A stretch of 64,000 bases of DNA from Medakamo hakoo. Lineage: Eukaryota; Chlorophyta; Trebouxiophyceae; Coccomyxaceae. Where the stretch lies: contig CP089453.1 in NCBI GenBank assembly GCA_026636295.1, positions 1 through 64,000 of the forward strand, read 5' to 3'. Position numbers and translations under genes: made by a program. The notes beneath the pieces were generated by a model, which made no database searches, was not told where the DNA came from, and saw nothing but the letters and a program-made list of their open reading frames with translations. Below are positions 33,932 through 45,400 of this stretch, in pieces (positions within the stretch are counted from its first letter, which is position 1; every line of letters begins with the position of its first letter).

Positions 33932-36900
33932 TCATTTCTTGCCGGCGCGGCGGCGGCCGGCAGGGGCGGGGCGCTTGGCGGGCCGGCCACCGCCGCCGCC
34001 GCGCCGCCCGCTCCCGCCCGCTTCCCTTCCACCACCCTCGCCCTTTTCGTCCGCTTCGATCATGGCCGCATACTCGTCCGCGTCCGCAAACTCGTCGTCT
34101 GAGGACGGACCAGAGCCGTCGCTGTCAGAGGAGGACGGCTCGTCCCGGGCGCGCTTGCCTTTCTTCTTGGCGCGCGCCTCGCCGTGCTGTTGCGCGCCGT
34201 CCTCGGCACCCGGAGCCATGACCCACTCCCCGCTGGACGTCGTTGACCCGTCACCCTCCGTGTCCGTGTCCACTTCCTCCGAGCCGGATGCGGACGGGAT
34301 GCCGCCCAGATCGTCATCGGAGCCGGCCTGGTCGCCGTCGTCGTCGTCGGAGCCGCCGCCGCCGCCGTCGTCGTCGCTGCTGCCGCCAAAGGGCGAGTCC
34401 GACGCGTCGCTGGCCGACCCGCCGCCGCCGCCGTCGGTCGACCCACCGCCGCCCTGTCCGCCTGCTTCTTCCTCACTCCCACCACCGCCGCCTGAAGAAG
34501 AGCTCGGCTCCTCACTGCCACCGCCGTCGCCGCTGTCCGACAGGTCGTCGCCGTCGTCGCTCGACGCCTGTCCGCCCAGCGCACGCGCGCGCGCGCCCGC
34601 GACCGCATCCTCCGCCAGCGCGTCTGCCAGGGCCGCCTCCCACTCCGCCGCCGCGTCGCCGCCGCCGTCATGGTCGGCGCCGATGCCTTCCTCGCCCGCT
34701 CCGCCTTCCTCCCGGGCTAGCAGGGCGTCCACGTCGGCTTCTTCGTCCGAGTCGAGGGCAAACGTGTCGGCGCCGTCGCGCCCACCACCCTCTTCGTCGT
34801 CGTCCTTTTTACGCCGTCCAGCTTTCGGCGGGGCGGCCGCACGGGCAGCGTACCACTTGTGTAAGAACGCTTCATCCGGCTTGACAGCATCCGCCGCCAA
34901 AGCCGCGAAGGCGGCGGTGCCAGGCGCGGGCGTGCCCGCAGCCACACTCAGCGACCCGCCCGCGCCGCCCAGCACCGGCGCCCGCGGCCGGGCTTTGGGC
35001 TTCTTGGCAATGATCTTGTCCAGGACGGCCGCGCCCGCAAAGTCAGCCAGCGGGTCGCCGTCGTAGGAGATGGGCTGGCCGGCCAGCAGGGTGCGGGCAA
35101 AGGCCGCGACGGACGGGTGCGCGTGCCGGGCGAGGGGCAGCAGCTCCCACAGGCAGGCGCCGCCCGCCCGGGCGTGCAGCGGGTCCCGCTTGGTCGGGTC
35201 GTAGGCGCCGGCGTCGGCGGAGGCGGGCGTGGGCGTGGGCGCGGGGCGGGCGTCCTCCCCTTCCGAGGACGAGCCGTCGCCGCCGGCAGGCGGGCGCGGG
35301 CGCGCGGCCGCGCGCCCGCCGCCGCCCTCGCCGTCCTCTTCCGGCTGGGAGACCATGGCCCGCAGGGCGGGCTTGGCCTTCAACACCTCCGACACCAACA
35401 ACAGGCACCCGGCCGCATACCCGGCCGACGGCGCGGACGCCGCGGCCTGGAGCAGGCGCTTCAGAAAGGCGGCCACCCGGCCCGGCACCGGGTCGGCCTT
35501 GGCCGCGCGGTACGTCAGCGACAGCAGGGGCGCGGGCCGGCCGGTGCGGGGCGTCGCGGAGTCGCCCAGCCGCGCGTAGAGGGACCGGTACCACCGGTCC
35601 GATACAGCGGCCCGGGCCGTCAGCAGCTGGAAGAGCAGGGCCAGGGCCTGGACGGCGGTCGGCAGCGGCGCAGCGCCCGCGACGCGGAAGAGCGGGTCGG
35701 CGTGGCGGGACGCCAGCTCGTCCGCCGCGCCGGGGGCCAGGAAGGGCACCGCCCGGCGCACGCCCGTCAGTAAGGCGCCCAACATGCGGGCGTCAATGCC
35801 GGCGACGGTGGCCGGGGGCGGGGGCTTTTTGGCGTCGGCGTCGTCGGCGTCCTGGTGGATGGGGGGGGGGGGGGGCGAGGGCGGGGTGAGGCGCACCACC
35901 ACGTCGTGCGTGTCGGGGGCCCTAGGTTGTCCAGTCGCAGACGGGGACCGGCCTTTCGGCAACACTGCGCCGCACCGTAGGATAGGCCTTCCAAAGTTCT
36001 TCTTTCCCCGCCGATTGGTTGTTCGGTCGCAGATGGGATGAATCGACTGCGCCGCACCGTAGGAAGAAGGCGGGTTTTGGAGCGGGCAACGGAGACGGAA
36101 AGGAAAAAACGCCGCGGGGTCTCACCTTGCGCCCAGGCCGCGCCACGTGCCGGGCTTTTTTACCGGACCGCCGCCCTTTGGCCGCCGCCGCCGCCTTGGC
36201 TTCCCGCGCCGCTTCCACCGCGGCGGCGTGGCCCAGCCCGCCGGACAGGATGGCGGCGAAGAGGCCAAAGTACGCGTCGACCAGGCGGGACGCGAGCGCC
36301 GCGCCCGCCCCGCTGCGCGCCAGGGGCAGCGTCGACAGGAAGAGGACGGCCGTGTACCGGGCGCGTTCGGCCTGGCCGTGCCGCAGCGCAAACTTCTCAA
36401 CGGCGTCCGCCACCACGGGCGCCATGGCCGGGTGGCGGGCGAGGACGCCGTCCAGGAGGTGGGCCGCGTCGGACGCGAGGCGGCGGGACGGGTCGCCGAG
36501 CTTGTTCACCAGCAGCGCCAGCGCCGTCGCCTCGCCTTCCGGGCGGGACGCCAGCAGCCCGGCCGCGGCGCGCGCGGCTTTGGACCGCAGCATGGGCAGG
36601 GCGTCCTTGGACGCGGACGCCAGCATCTCCAAAAACTCGGCCGCCCGGCGCTTGAGCGCGTCCTCCAGCGCCCACCACAACAGGACGCGGGCCTTGGCCT
36701 TGGAGGGCGGCGCGCTCAGTGGGGACGCCGACCCGGGCTCGCACAGGACGGCGGCCAGGTTGCGCGCGCCCAGCGGCACCAGGCGGCGGTCCGGCGGCAG
36801 GAGCGGCCCCGCAAACAGGTCGGCGAGGGCGTCGAGCGCGGCCGCGGCGGGGCCGCGCGCGCCCGCCCGCTTCCCCGCCAGCTTTATCAGGTCGTCCAGC

Positions 36901-37640
36901 GCCGCCAGGCCGGCCGCGGGGCGGTCCGCGATGAGCAGAGCCGACGCGGCGATGCGGTCAGACGCGGTGCCGCCCGACGACGCGGCTGCCAGCCACCGCG
37001 CGTCCGCGTCGCGGGAACGGGAGCGCGCGGCCGCGGCAGACGCCGCCTCGCCCTCCAGCAGGGCGCCGCCGGCCGCCCGGGCGGCGGCGACGAGGGCGTC
37101 CGACGGCGGCGATGGCGGCGGGCCAGCTGCGTCAGGCCCCAACGCGCCCACGGATTCAGCGGCGGCTTCGTACCAGGGCGCGCCGCCGCCGCCGTCCTTG
37201 CCCAGCAGGGACGGCGGCGGCGGGGCGGGCGTCGACGACGGCTGTGCCGCCGCCTGGCCAAAGCCGCCAAAGCCGCGGCTGTGTTGCTGGTGGTGCCGCC
37301 CGCCACCACCATTGCCCACTGCCCTGTCGGACGTGGCCGGCCCACGGCCGTGGGCGTGGCGTGGCTGCTGCTGGCCGGCCGGCCGACCGACCGCCGGCCG
37401 GGCATTCTTTTCGCCTTTAGCCGTCAGCGTCGGCTCGCCGCCGCCGATGCGTTTGCGCGCATTTTCGGGCCGGAAATCCTCGTCGTCAAAGCCGCCGCCA
37501 CCGCCAGGCGCAAACCCGGGTGTCAGGCCCAGGCTGGCGGCCAGGGCGGCGACGTCGGCGGCCAGGGTGGGGTCGGCGGGCGTCGGTTTTTTGCGTTGGT
37601 GCGGCGGCGGACCGGCCGCCGGCGGTGCGGTGCGCGCCAT
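33932..37640 (-). CDS. NOC1: NOC1/Mak21/CEBPZ ribosome-biogenesis protein
   Basis: It acts in nuclear steps of 60S subunit assembly. Exons are 37640-36126 and 35851-33932, phase 0, giving 1144 residues. The N-terminal half is HEAT-like helices (KARVLLWWALEDALKRRAAE, LMRSKA-type repeats). The CBF domain in exon 2 includes SDRWYRSLYARLGD and, near residue 740, a CLWELLPLARHAHPSVAAFA block followed by GDPLADFAGAAVLDKII, closely matching yeast Mak21 and human CEBPZ. DEAFLHKWYAARAA follows. The C-terminal third is a long acidic Asp/Ser/Glu/Gly tail ending in basic residues, usual for this family. The intron carries an internal duplication (listed separately). Confidence 0.93.
35926..36066. repeat. 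Imperfect duplication inside the NOC1 intron
   Basis: Two related blocks lie at about 35926-35983 and 36018-36066. Each has TTGT(C/T)C(A/G)GTCGCAGA(C/T)GGG-like sequence followed by ACTGCGCCGCACCGTAGGA. They differ by small indels between the two conserved halves. The order is direct and the spacing about 92 bp. Confidence 0.8.
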
Positions 37641-37848
37641 CGTCAGCGGACGCCCGTACTAAACGGGTGCTGTGCACAGCGATGGGGAGCTGTGGCAAAG
37701 CCCGTGGGCGTGCGGGTGCGAGGCGAGGGAGTTGTGCGTGCCGTGGCGTCTCCCCTCTTGCACACGCCCGCACGGGGAAATTGAAAGCACTGGTGCTGCG
37801 ACCCTTGCCGCTCGCCGAATCATTCCCGCGTCTATCCGTGGTTGTGCA
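37641..37848. promoter_or_regulatory. Divergent promoter between NOC1 and the PAQR gene
   Basis: These 208 bp lie between the two start codons. No TATA box or strong palindrome is seen. Confidence 0.4.
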
Positions 37849-39548
37849 ATGGCGGGCGGCTACAAGAAAGCCGTCGTCCGGGCCGGCCCGGACCGGCCGT
37901 CCGCCCGCTCCGCCGCGGACGGCGACGCGGCCGAGGCGGCGCGCCTGTCCAGTCCGCGGCCAGGTTCGGCCGGCCACGCGCCGGCCGGCCACGCCGCCCT
38001 CAAACAACAGTGGCGCGCGGCGCCGCGCCGCCGGCGCGCTGCCGGCGCGGCCGAAGCGGCCACCCGCCTGCTCACGTTCGCGGACCTGCCGCCCCACCTG
38101 CGGGACAACCAGTCCATCAAAGCGTTCTACCGCCCGGTCGTCGACTCCAAGCGGGCCGCGCTGCGCACGCTGTTCGCCTGGCACAACGAGTCGGGGTCTA
38201 TTTGGTCGCACGCGGCCGGGTTCCTGCTGTTTGGGTGCCTGGCGCTCTGCGCCCTGTTCGTGTGGGCGCCGTCGCCCCTGGCCGCCCACCGCCTGCACGG
38301 CCTCATTGCGCTGCACAAGGCCCAGGGTGCGGTGGGGCGGGCGGAGCACGCGGCGGCGGCGGCGCTGGCGGGCGCGGCGGCCAAGCTCGCGGCCGCGCTC
38401 AAGGCGCACGGTGGTGGTGGCGGGGCGGGCGGCGGGCGCGTGCCCGCGCCGCTGCCGCCGTCCACCACCCCGCTGAGCTCGCCGCCGCCGCCGCCGCCGC
38501 CCGCTTTAGCGGCGGCTTTAAAGCACGCGGAAGCGGCCCTGGCCTCCAGCCGCACGGGGAGCAGCGGCGGCGCCGCCGCCGCGCCCGCCGCGTCCGCCGC
38601 CCGGCGCGCGGCCGGCGCGCTGGGCCGCGAGCTCGCGGCCCTGGAGCACGCCCTGGCCCGGGCCGCGCGGTCCGCCCGCGCCGGCGCCGCGGCCGAAGTC
38701 GCCGCCCTGGAAGCCGCGGCGTCCCGCGCCGCCCGCGCCGCCCTGGGCGCGGCCTGGCCCGCCCCGCGCTGGCCGCTGCTCGTCTTCTTCGGCGGGGCGA
38801 TGGCGTGCCTGGGCGCGTCCGCGACCTGCCACCTCCTGGGCTGCCTGCCGGAGGCGGCCGCGACGGCCGTCTGGCGGTTTGACTACGCCGGCATTGTCGC
38901 GCTGATCGTGACCAGGTGAGAGTGGGTGGGTGGGGGTGAGGCGTGGTGGGTGGGGTTCTGGGTGGGAGGATAAAAAACGGGGGGGTGACCCCGCCAGCCC
39001 CAGCCCTCCCATCCATCCACCTCCACTCCGTCCCTCAACAACGCCCGCGCCTCACGCCCGCCCCGCTCCCCCCGCCCCCCGCCCCCCACCCCAGCTTTTT
39101 TCCGCCTGTAGTGTACGGCTTCGCGTGCGAGGCCGGCCCGCGCGTCTTCTACCTGGCGTCGACGTCGGCCCTGGGGCTGGCCACGCTCTGGGTCACGCTC
39201 GACACGTCGTTCCAGGCGCCGCGCTACCGCCCCTTCCGGGCGGGCCTCTTCTCCGTCCTGGGCATGTGGGGCGTCTTCCCCGCCACGCACGCCCTGCTGC
39301 TGCACTGGGGCGAGCCCGCCCACATGCGCGCGTTTGCGCACTACGTGGCCATGGGCGGCCTGTACCTGGCGGGCGCGGCCATCTTTGCGAGCCGCGTGCC
39401 GGAGCGGTGGGCGCCGGGGCGGTTCGACCTGGTCGGCAACTCGCACCAGCTGTTCCACGTCTTCATCGTCCTGGCGGCCGTGGTGCACTGCCGGGGCGTG
39501 CTGGGCATGATGCACTGGCGCGACAGCGTCGGAGGCTGCCACGTGTGA
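37849..39548 (+). CDS. PAQR/HHP (adiponectin-receptor-like) seven-helix membrane protein
   Basis: Exons are 37849-38915 and 39095-39548 (506 residues, phase 2). The conserved N-terminal block LPPHLRDNQSIKAFYRP precedes helix 1 (WHNESGSIWSHAAGFLLF). Helix 2 onward includes ASATCHLLGC (first zinc His), FDYAGIVALIVTSFFPPVVY and, at the end, NSHQLFHVFIVLAAVVHCRG, which supplies the two C-terminal His. These are the zinc-site residues of PAQR hydrolase-type receptors, and the plant HHP group is the nearest plan. Between helices 1 and 2 is an insert of about 140 Ala/Gly/His-rich residues not usual for the family (normally 320-400 residues), itself rich in long helices. Confidence 0.92.
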
Positions 39549-39886
39549 GGGGAGTGGGAGGGCGGGGTCCATCCCCGCCGCACGAAATTATTTTTTTTAC
39601 CGCACCTTTCCAGCGGCCGCCCGCGCGGGGCTGCGACCCGCTCGGCGACCTGAAGAAATATCATGCCCCCTTTTTTTCTACACTTTGGGCCTGTTGCCAT
39701 CTGAAATAGCACCACCTACGGAAGAAACACAAAAGAGAAACACTGTGACCCCGCCTGTTTACCTCCTTTGCCGCGTCCTCGGAGAAGACCCAGCATCAGT
39801 GAGAGAGAGAGCGCACCGTATTCTAAGAGGAGAGGAGAGGGCGCACGGCAAAAAACAGTTGGCCGTGTCGCTGTTTTTTTTTTTTT
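39549..39886. other. Convergent 3' intergenic region
   Basis: This separates the PAQR and condensin 3' ends. It holds T tracts at 39591 and 39870-39890 and relatively AT-rich sequence around 39655-39760. No gene is recognised. Confidence 0.55.
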
Positions 39887-42478
39887 TCACGCTCCACCCT
39901 TCACCCCGGCCACGACCAGGTCGGCCCCGCCGCCCAGCCGCGCGGCCGGCGCGGCCGCGCCCTCTGCCGGCCCGCGCCCTCCCTCCCGCCCCAACGCCAG
40001 GCTGTGCTCGTTGCACAGGTGCAGCAGGCAGATGAAGACCAGGTGCGGGGACAGCTGGCCGGGCGGGGCGGCGGCCCGGCCGGTAGCAGACGTGCACACG
40101 TCGGCCACGAGCGCAGACAGCGGAATGGCGCCGTCGCCCTCCGCCCGGCCTGTCGCGGCTTCCCACAGCGCTTCTTTCAGCAGGCGGACGTCGACCTGCT
40201 TCGCCGTGCGGGTGTAGGCGATGGGCGGACCCGACGCCAGGCGGGCGGCGGGCGCGATGGCGGGCGCGGCATCCCCGCCGCCGCCGCCGCCGCCACCCCA
40301 CACGCCCGGCCCCAGCACGCCCGCCGCGTCGGCGGGCAGGCCCGCGCCCGCGGCCACGCCAGCGGGCGCGGGCGGCGTGCCTCCCGCGCCAAAGCCGTCG
40401 GGAAGGGCGACGCCGTCATCGTCGTCGTCGTCCCCACCAAATCCGCCGTCGCCCCACCCGCCGCCCCCGCCTCCAGCGGGCGAGCCGGCGACCGACGCGT
40501 CGCCCGCAGCGGCAGCAGCCGCCCCGGCGCCGCCACGCCCGCCCGCCGCCGCCGCCGCCGCCGCGGCCGCCGGCGGGCATTCAGGCGCCAGGAACAGCCG
40601 CCCCAGGCCGGCCGGCTCGCAGTGCAGGTCGTCGGGCAGGAGCGTGTCGGCGGGCGGGACGGCGCCCGGCTTCAGCCCGCCGCGCAGCGTCGTCTCGCGC
40701 GCGGGTGCGCGGCGCAGCGCGTCGGGGGCGAGGGCGGGCAGGGACGTGAAGTCGATGGGGGCGGCCCGGCTGGAGCGGGGGGGAGGGAGCGGGCGCCCCG
40801 ACCCGCCGACCGGGCCGGGCGGCCCGCCGTCGGGCGTGCCGCCCGCCCCGCCCCGGCCGCGCGCGGCGCGGTGGCGCCAGTGCGCCGCGACGCCCGCCCA
40901 GGCCCTGCCGTGCGTGGGCGGCGGCGCGCCGTCCGCGGCGGCGCCGCCTTCGGGCAGGGCCGCGCCGCCCGCGACCAGCCAGCGCAGCGCGTCCTCCGTG
41001 GCGGTGGCGGCCGAGTCGCGGGCGGCGGCGGCGGGCGTGGTGGGCAGGGAGCCGGAGCCCCCGGCGAGCCAGTCCGGCGCGCGCGGTCCGCCCTCCCCTC
41101 CTCCGTCTCCCCCGTCGAGGCCGCCCGACAGCCCGGCGGACAAGTGGTCGGCCGCGTCCACGTAGCCGGCGTCGTCGTCGTCGTCATCGTCGTCGTCGGG
41201 GCCGCCCCCACCCAAGTCGGCCGGCTCCCACTCGGCCTCGGCCGCGGGCGGCGGGGGAGCGGCCACCCCGCCGCCGCCGCCCAGGCCCAGGCCGGCCACC
41301 ACGCGCGCGACGAGCGCGTCCGCCTCGCCGTCGCGCGCGCCCGCCGCCGCGGGCCCGCCCCCCAACTTGAGCAGCTCCGCCAGGGCCGGGTCGGGCGCGG
41401 CCATCGCCAGGCGGGCCAGCGCCGCCGCCGCCGTGGGCGCGACGGCCTCCCACCCGTCGAGGGCCGGGCCCAGGCTAGGCGGCGCCGCCGCGCCGCCGCC
41501 GCGCCGCACGTCCGGCACGGCCGTCGAGTCAAAGGCCAGGCAGCACCCGGCGTCCAGCGGCAGGCCCGCCAGCAGGAGGCCCGCCGCGCCGCCCTCGTCA
41601 AACTGGGCGGCCGTGCGCTGGAAAAGCGGGTCGACCGCAAACGCCAAGTCAAACTGCGGGGCCGTGATGTCTTCGCGCGGGGCCAGGGTCGCGCCCGGGT
41701 CGGAGGCGGCCGCGCCCCGGCCGCGGCGGCCGCGCCGGGCGTTGGCGTCGCCGTCCCCGCCCTCGCCGCCGTCCTCCCCGTCCTCGCCGCCGCCCCCCTC
41801 TTTCTCCGCTTCTCCTTCGCCGTCCTCGCCGCCGCCGCCGCCGCCGCCCGTCGGCCGGCCCAGCCCGCCCAGGATGCGGAAGACGTCGCCGTGGACGGCG
41901 TCCACACGGTGGGCGTAGATGGACACGCCGGCGGCCAGGGTCAGGGAGGCGCGCTGGAAGTCCGTGCCGCCGCCGGGGCCGTCCCCGTCCTCGCCGCCCG
42001 GCCCGGCCGCCACCAGGTCGGACATGTGGTCGATGAGCGGCAGCGCCCACGTGTTTTTGGCGGTGATTTTGTTTTCGGAGGCGAGCTTGAGGCAGTTTTG
42101 GTACAGGGCGGCGACGGCGGCCGCGTCCAGGGCGCGGGCTGTGTTGTTTTGGGTGGGGAGGGGATGAGAGCCGGCTGCGTCGTGTTTGGTCTGGCCGAGG
42201 AAAAAAAACGTTGGTCCAAGCAAAAAAAACGCACCACTCGGCGGGCGGGGGGGCGCCGCCGCCGCTGGCACAGCCGCGGCCTGGACCTCCATCTCGTCTT
42301 CCAAGGCCCGGCCTTCCGCGACGGCAGACCTGTCGTGAGTTGTTGGGAGAGGGGACGAGTGAGCGCGAGCGTCTGCTTTTCGCATGCCGCCTGTGCCGTC
42401 GCGCGGCCGACACACACAGGCTGCACCAACACACTCACCGGCGCCGGCGGGACTGCTCCCGCTCCCGGGCGTCGTCAT
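39887..42478 (-). CDS. NCAPH: Condensin complex subunit 2 (CAP-H/Barren/Brn1)
   Basis: This is the kleisin of condensin I, bridging the SMC2/SMC4 heads. The main exon, 42138-39887, begins RALDAAAVAALYQNCLKLAS and contains the family's defining N-terminal run ENKITAKNTWALPLIDHMSD, then ASLTLAAGVSIYAHRVDAVH, DVFRILGGLG and DPLFQRTAAQFDEGGAAGLL. Acidic Gly/Asp tracts fill the centre. The C-terminal winged-helix part has TAKQVDVRLLKEALWEA. A 40-nt first exon at 42478-42439 (MTTPGSGSSPAGA) matches in phase 1. The intervening 300 nt is also open in frame (863 residues if read through) and could hide another small exon. The N-terminus is therefore uncertain, the identity is not. Confidence 0.92.
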   Translation of the reverse strand: MTTPGSGSSPAGAGECVGAACVCRPRDGTGGMRKADARAHSSPLPTTHDRSAVAEGRALEDEMEVQAAAVPAAAAPPRPPSGAFFLLGPTFFFLGQTKHDAAGSHPLPTQNNTARALDAAAVAALYQNCLKLASENKITAKNTWALPLIDHMSDLVAAGPGGEDGDGPGGGTDFQRASLTLAAGVSIYAHRVDAVHGDVFRILGGLGRPTGGGGGGGEDGEGEAEKEGGGGEDGEDGGEGGDGDANARRGRRGRGAAASDPGATLAPREDITAPQFDLAFAVDPLFQRTAAQFDEGGAAGLLLAGLPLDAGCCLAFDSTAVPDVRRGGGAAAPPSLGPALDGWEAVAPTAAAALARLAMAAPDPALAELLKLGGGPAAAGARDGEADALVARVVAGLGLGGGGGVAAPPPPAAEAEWEPADLGGGGPDDDDDDDDDAGYVDAADHLSAGLSGGLDGGDGGGEGGPRAPDWLAGGSGSLPTTPAAAARDSAATATEDALRWLVAGGAALPEGGAAADGAPPPTHGRAWAGVAAHWRHRAARGRGGAGGTPDGGPPGPVGGSGRPLPPPRSSRAAPIDFTSLPALAPDALRRAPARETTLRGGLKPGAVPPADTLLPDDLHCEPAGLGRLFLAPECPPAAAAAAAAAGGRGGAGAAAAAAGDASVAGSPAGGGGGGWGDGGFGGDDDDDDGVALPDGFGAGGTPPAPAGVAAGAGLPADAAGVLGPGVWGGGGGGGGDAAPAIAPAARLASGPPIAYTRTAKQVDVRLLKEALWEAATGRAEGDGAIPLSALVADVCTSATGRAAAPPGQLSPHLVFICLLHLCNEHSLALGREGGRGPAEGAAAPAARLGGGADLVVAGVKGGA

Positions 42479-42832
42479 TGGGCGTTAGCTTGGCCTGAGG
42501 ATGGGGGTTGGGGGGGGGAGGAGAGCGCTTGTGAGTGAGCGCGACGGGCCCCGCACTTGGCAGCGCGCTCCATCCGACGCGCGCTGTGCCTGCGCACACA
42601 CCTGCGACCCGGGCGTCGGCAGCGGACGGCGCCGCGCCCGTTTGGGCGCGGGCGTCGCGCCCGAGTCGGGAGGCTCGCCGCCAGCCAGGGCGGCTGCCCG
42701 GTTGCGCTCGCGCAGGGCGCCCGGCATTTGTTTCGCGCGTCGCTCGTGCGCTGTGAAAAAATACGGCTCTCTGGCTTGCAAGGGCCCGACACCCGCCGAC
42801 ACCCCGCCCGACCTCCCCCCTCGCCCACCCCT
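42479..42832. other. Intergenic region between APC2 and condensin genes
   Basis: The APC2 3' end and the condensin promoter lie here in tandem on the minus strand. There is a short A tract at 42747. I see no gene. Confidence 0.5.
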
Positions 42833-45365
42833 CTACGCTTTCCGGTACACCCCGCCCTCCACCCGCACTTTCTCCTCGCGCACCAGCCTGTCCAGCAGCG
42901 CCGCCAAATCCGCGGGACTGCCGTCATACGGCGGGTCCACCGCAAACAGCTTGAGCATGCCGTGCATCCGCTCCAGCGGCAGGCCCGCCGCGAAGTTGGT
43001 GAGCATGCCCAGGACGAAGGACTCGATCAGCGCGGCGCCCGCGGACGCGGCCGCTTCCGCCGCGCTCGCGGGCGCGTCGTCGTCCTGGATGGTGGGACCG
43101 CGCCCGCCGCCGCCCCCGCCGCCGCCGCCTCCCAAGCGGGTCGACCGGCCAAACCCGCCGGTCCCGCCGCGCTCTTCCACCAGCACGCCCCGGCCCACCC
43201 ACGCCCGGGCGGCGGCCGTGACGGCGCTCACATCCGGGCAGCGCACGGACGCCGCCAGGTCGGCGCCGGAGACGGAGGAGGCAGGGCTGGCGGCGACCGC
43301 CGCGACGACCGACGCTTCCAGAGGCGGGACCGTCGCCTCCATCACCTCCCCACCGACCGTCACGCGCACGCTCACGCACCCGGCGCCCGGCCGCCACACC
43401 AGGCGGCGGGGGGCTTTCAAAGCCGCGTACCGGGCCGCGTACGCGGCCAGCCAGGCGTCGACGGGCGCGGGCGGCGCGCACGGCGGCGGAGCGGCGGACG
43501 CGGTGGGCGACGCGCCCGCCGCGCAGGTCGGCGGCCAATACAGGGACGACGCGACGAGCGCGGAAACGCGGGACACGTCGGTCGTGGCGGTGGCCGCAGC
43601 CGCGGCGCGCGCCGCCGGCGACAGGATGACCGCCGGCCCGGGCCCGCCGCCCGGCTGGTGCTGCTGGTCGGCGCGGGCGATGGCGGACGCCGCCGCCACC
43701 ACCGCCGACGGCGCGAGCGCGGCCAGCGCGCCGTCCAGGCGGCGGGCATCGGCCACGTCCCGCAGCATGACGTCGGCGGGCGCCAGGCCCGGCGCGCCCT
43801 CACCAAAGCGCAGGCGCAACAGTTCCAGCGTGCGGTGTTCGGCGTCCAGGGCTTCAGGCGCGCCCGCGCCCCGGCCGCGGGCCAGGAGGCGGCCGGCCAG
43901 CGCCGCGCGGTACTCGTCCACGAGCGCGCCGGGCGCGCCAAAGATGGCGACGAGCAGCGCGGCCGCGTCCAGGGCCGGGCCCGCCCGCCCCGAGGGCGGG
44001 GGTGGGAAGGCGCCCGACAGGCCCGTGCGGGGAGGGCGGTGGGAGGCGGCGCCGCCGCGGCCGCGCCTCCCGGCCGCGGGCGCGGGCGCCCACCTCCCCG
44101 CCGACGCAAAGCGGCCCGGTTCATCCGCGCCGTCGCCGCCGTCCGAATCGGAGTCGACAACGGCCAGCATCGTGTTGCCGCCACCGCTCCCGTCCCCGGC
44201 GGCCGCCTCCGCGGCCAGCTCGTCGAGCAGGGACGGCCCGGCGCACGCGCCGTCTCCGGCCTCGCCGCCGCCACCGCCGCCGGCGTCCCCGCCGCCCGTC
44301 AGGACGCCGACGACGCACCGCACCGTGTCCCGGCGGGCGCGCAGGTAGGCCTGGACGGGCGCGCCGACTTCGGCCAAGAGGGTGGCCATGGTGCCGCCGG
44401 CGGCGGCGGCCGCCGCGGCGGCCGCGTCGGGGGACTGTAGCGCCGCCCGCCCACACCCACTCGCTTCGCCCGCCAGCACCGCCCGCAGCGCGCGCACCGT
44501 CGCCACGTACTGGGCGATGATGTCGGCTGTGGCCGCACCCGCGTGCAGGAGGCGGGCGCGCGTGGCCACTCCTAAAGAAGTCGCCAGGCGGCGGCGCAGT
44601 GGGGCGGCCGGGTGGCGCGCCGCGTCGGCGGCCGCGCGGCGGGAGGTGGAGCCGGCCTCCCCGCCCAACACGCCGCCGTGGGCCAAGCAGGCCGCGACGT
44701 CGGTGAGAGCCGGTTGGGAGGCTGGGTAGTCCACCACAATGTCAAACAGGGCGTCGATGCGGGTCGTGCCGACGGCGTCGTGGGCAAAGGCGTCGAGGTG
44801 CGGGAGCCACCAGGCGGGGATGGAGGGCGGCGGCGGAGCAGCAGATGCCGTGGCCGTGGGCGGCGGCGGCGCGGCGCGGGACCCGGCGCCGACCGCGATC
44901 AGGACCGGCGGGACCGTGGCCGCAAACTCGCACACAGCCTCCAGGATGGGCGCTTCGAAGCCCGCGCGTTCGGCCGCCTTGGCCGCGGCGGCGGCGATGG
45001 CCGCGCGTGACGCCGCCGAGAGCGCGGCTTCCACCGCGCGCGGCCCGCCGCCCAGCGCCGCCGCCGCGGCCGACACCCCACGCACCCGGGCCGCCCAGGC
45101 CGGGCCCAGAAGCGTCGCAGCACACAGCGGCGGCGGCGCCTTGCGGCGGCGGCGGGCGGGGTGCGGGGCGTCGTCGGCCGCTTTGAAGGGCGGGCGTGCG
45201 GGTGACCAGCCGCCACCGGCGGCAAGGAAGCCGCGCTCTTGCAAGGGCGGCCGGGCGGTGGCGGCGGCGGCGGCGGGGCCGCCGCCGCCTAAAGGGGCGG
45301 GTGTGGACGTCGACGCGACCGCCACCCCCGCCGCACCCAGGTTTTCGTCGTCCTGGCTGGGCTGG

Positions 45366-45400
<35 letters not shown>

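Noticed and set aside
42501-44440. Two frames of over 600 codons antisense to APC2
   Set aside because: They are Pro/Ser/Arg-rich shadows of the APC2 coding strand, which carries the conserved cullin winged-helix domain.
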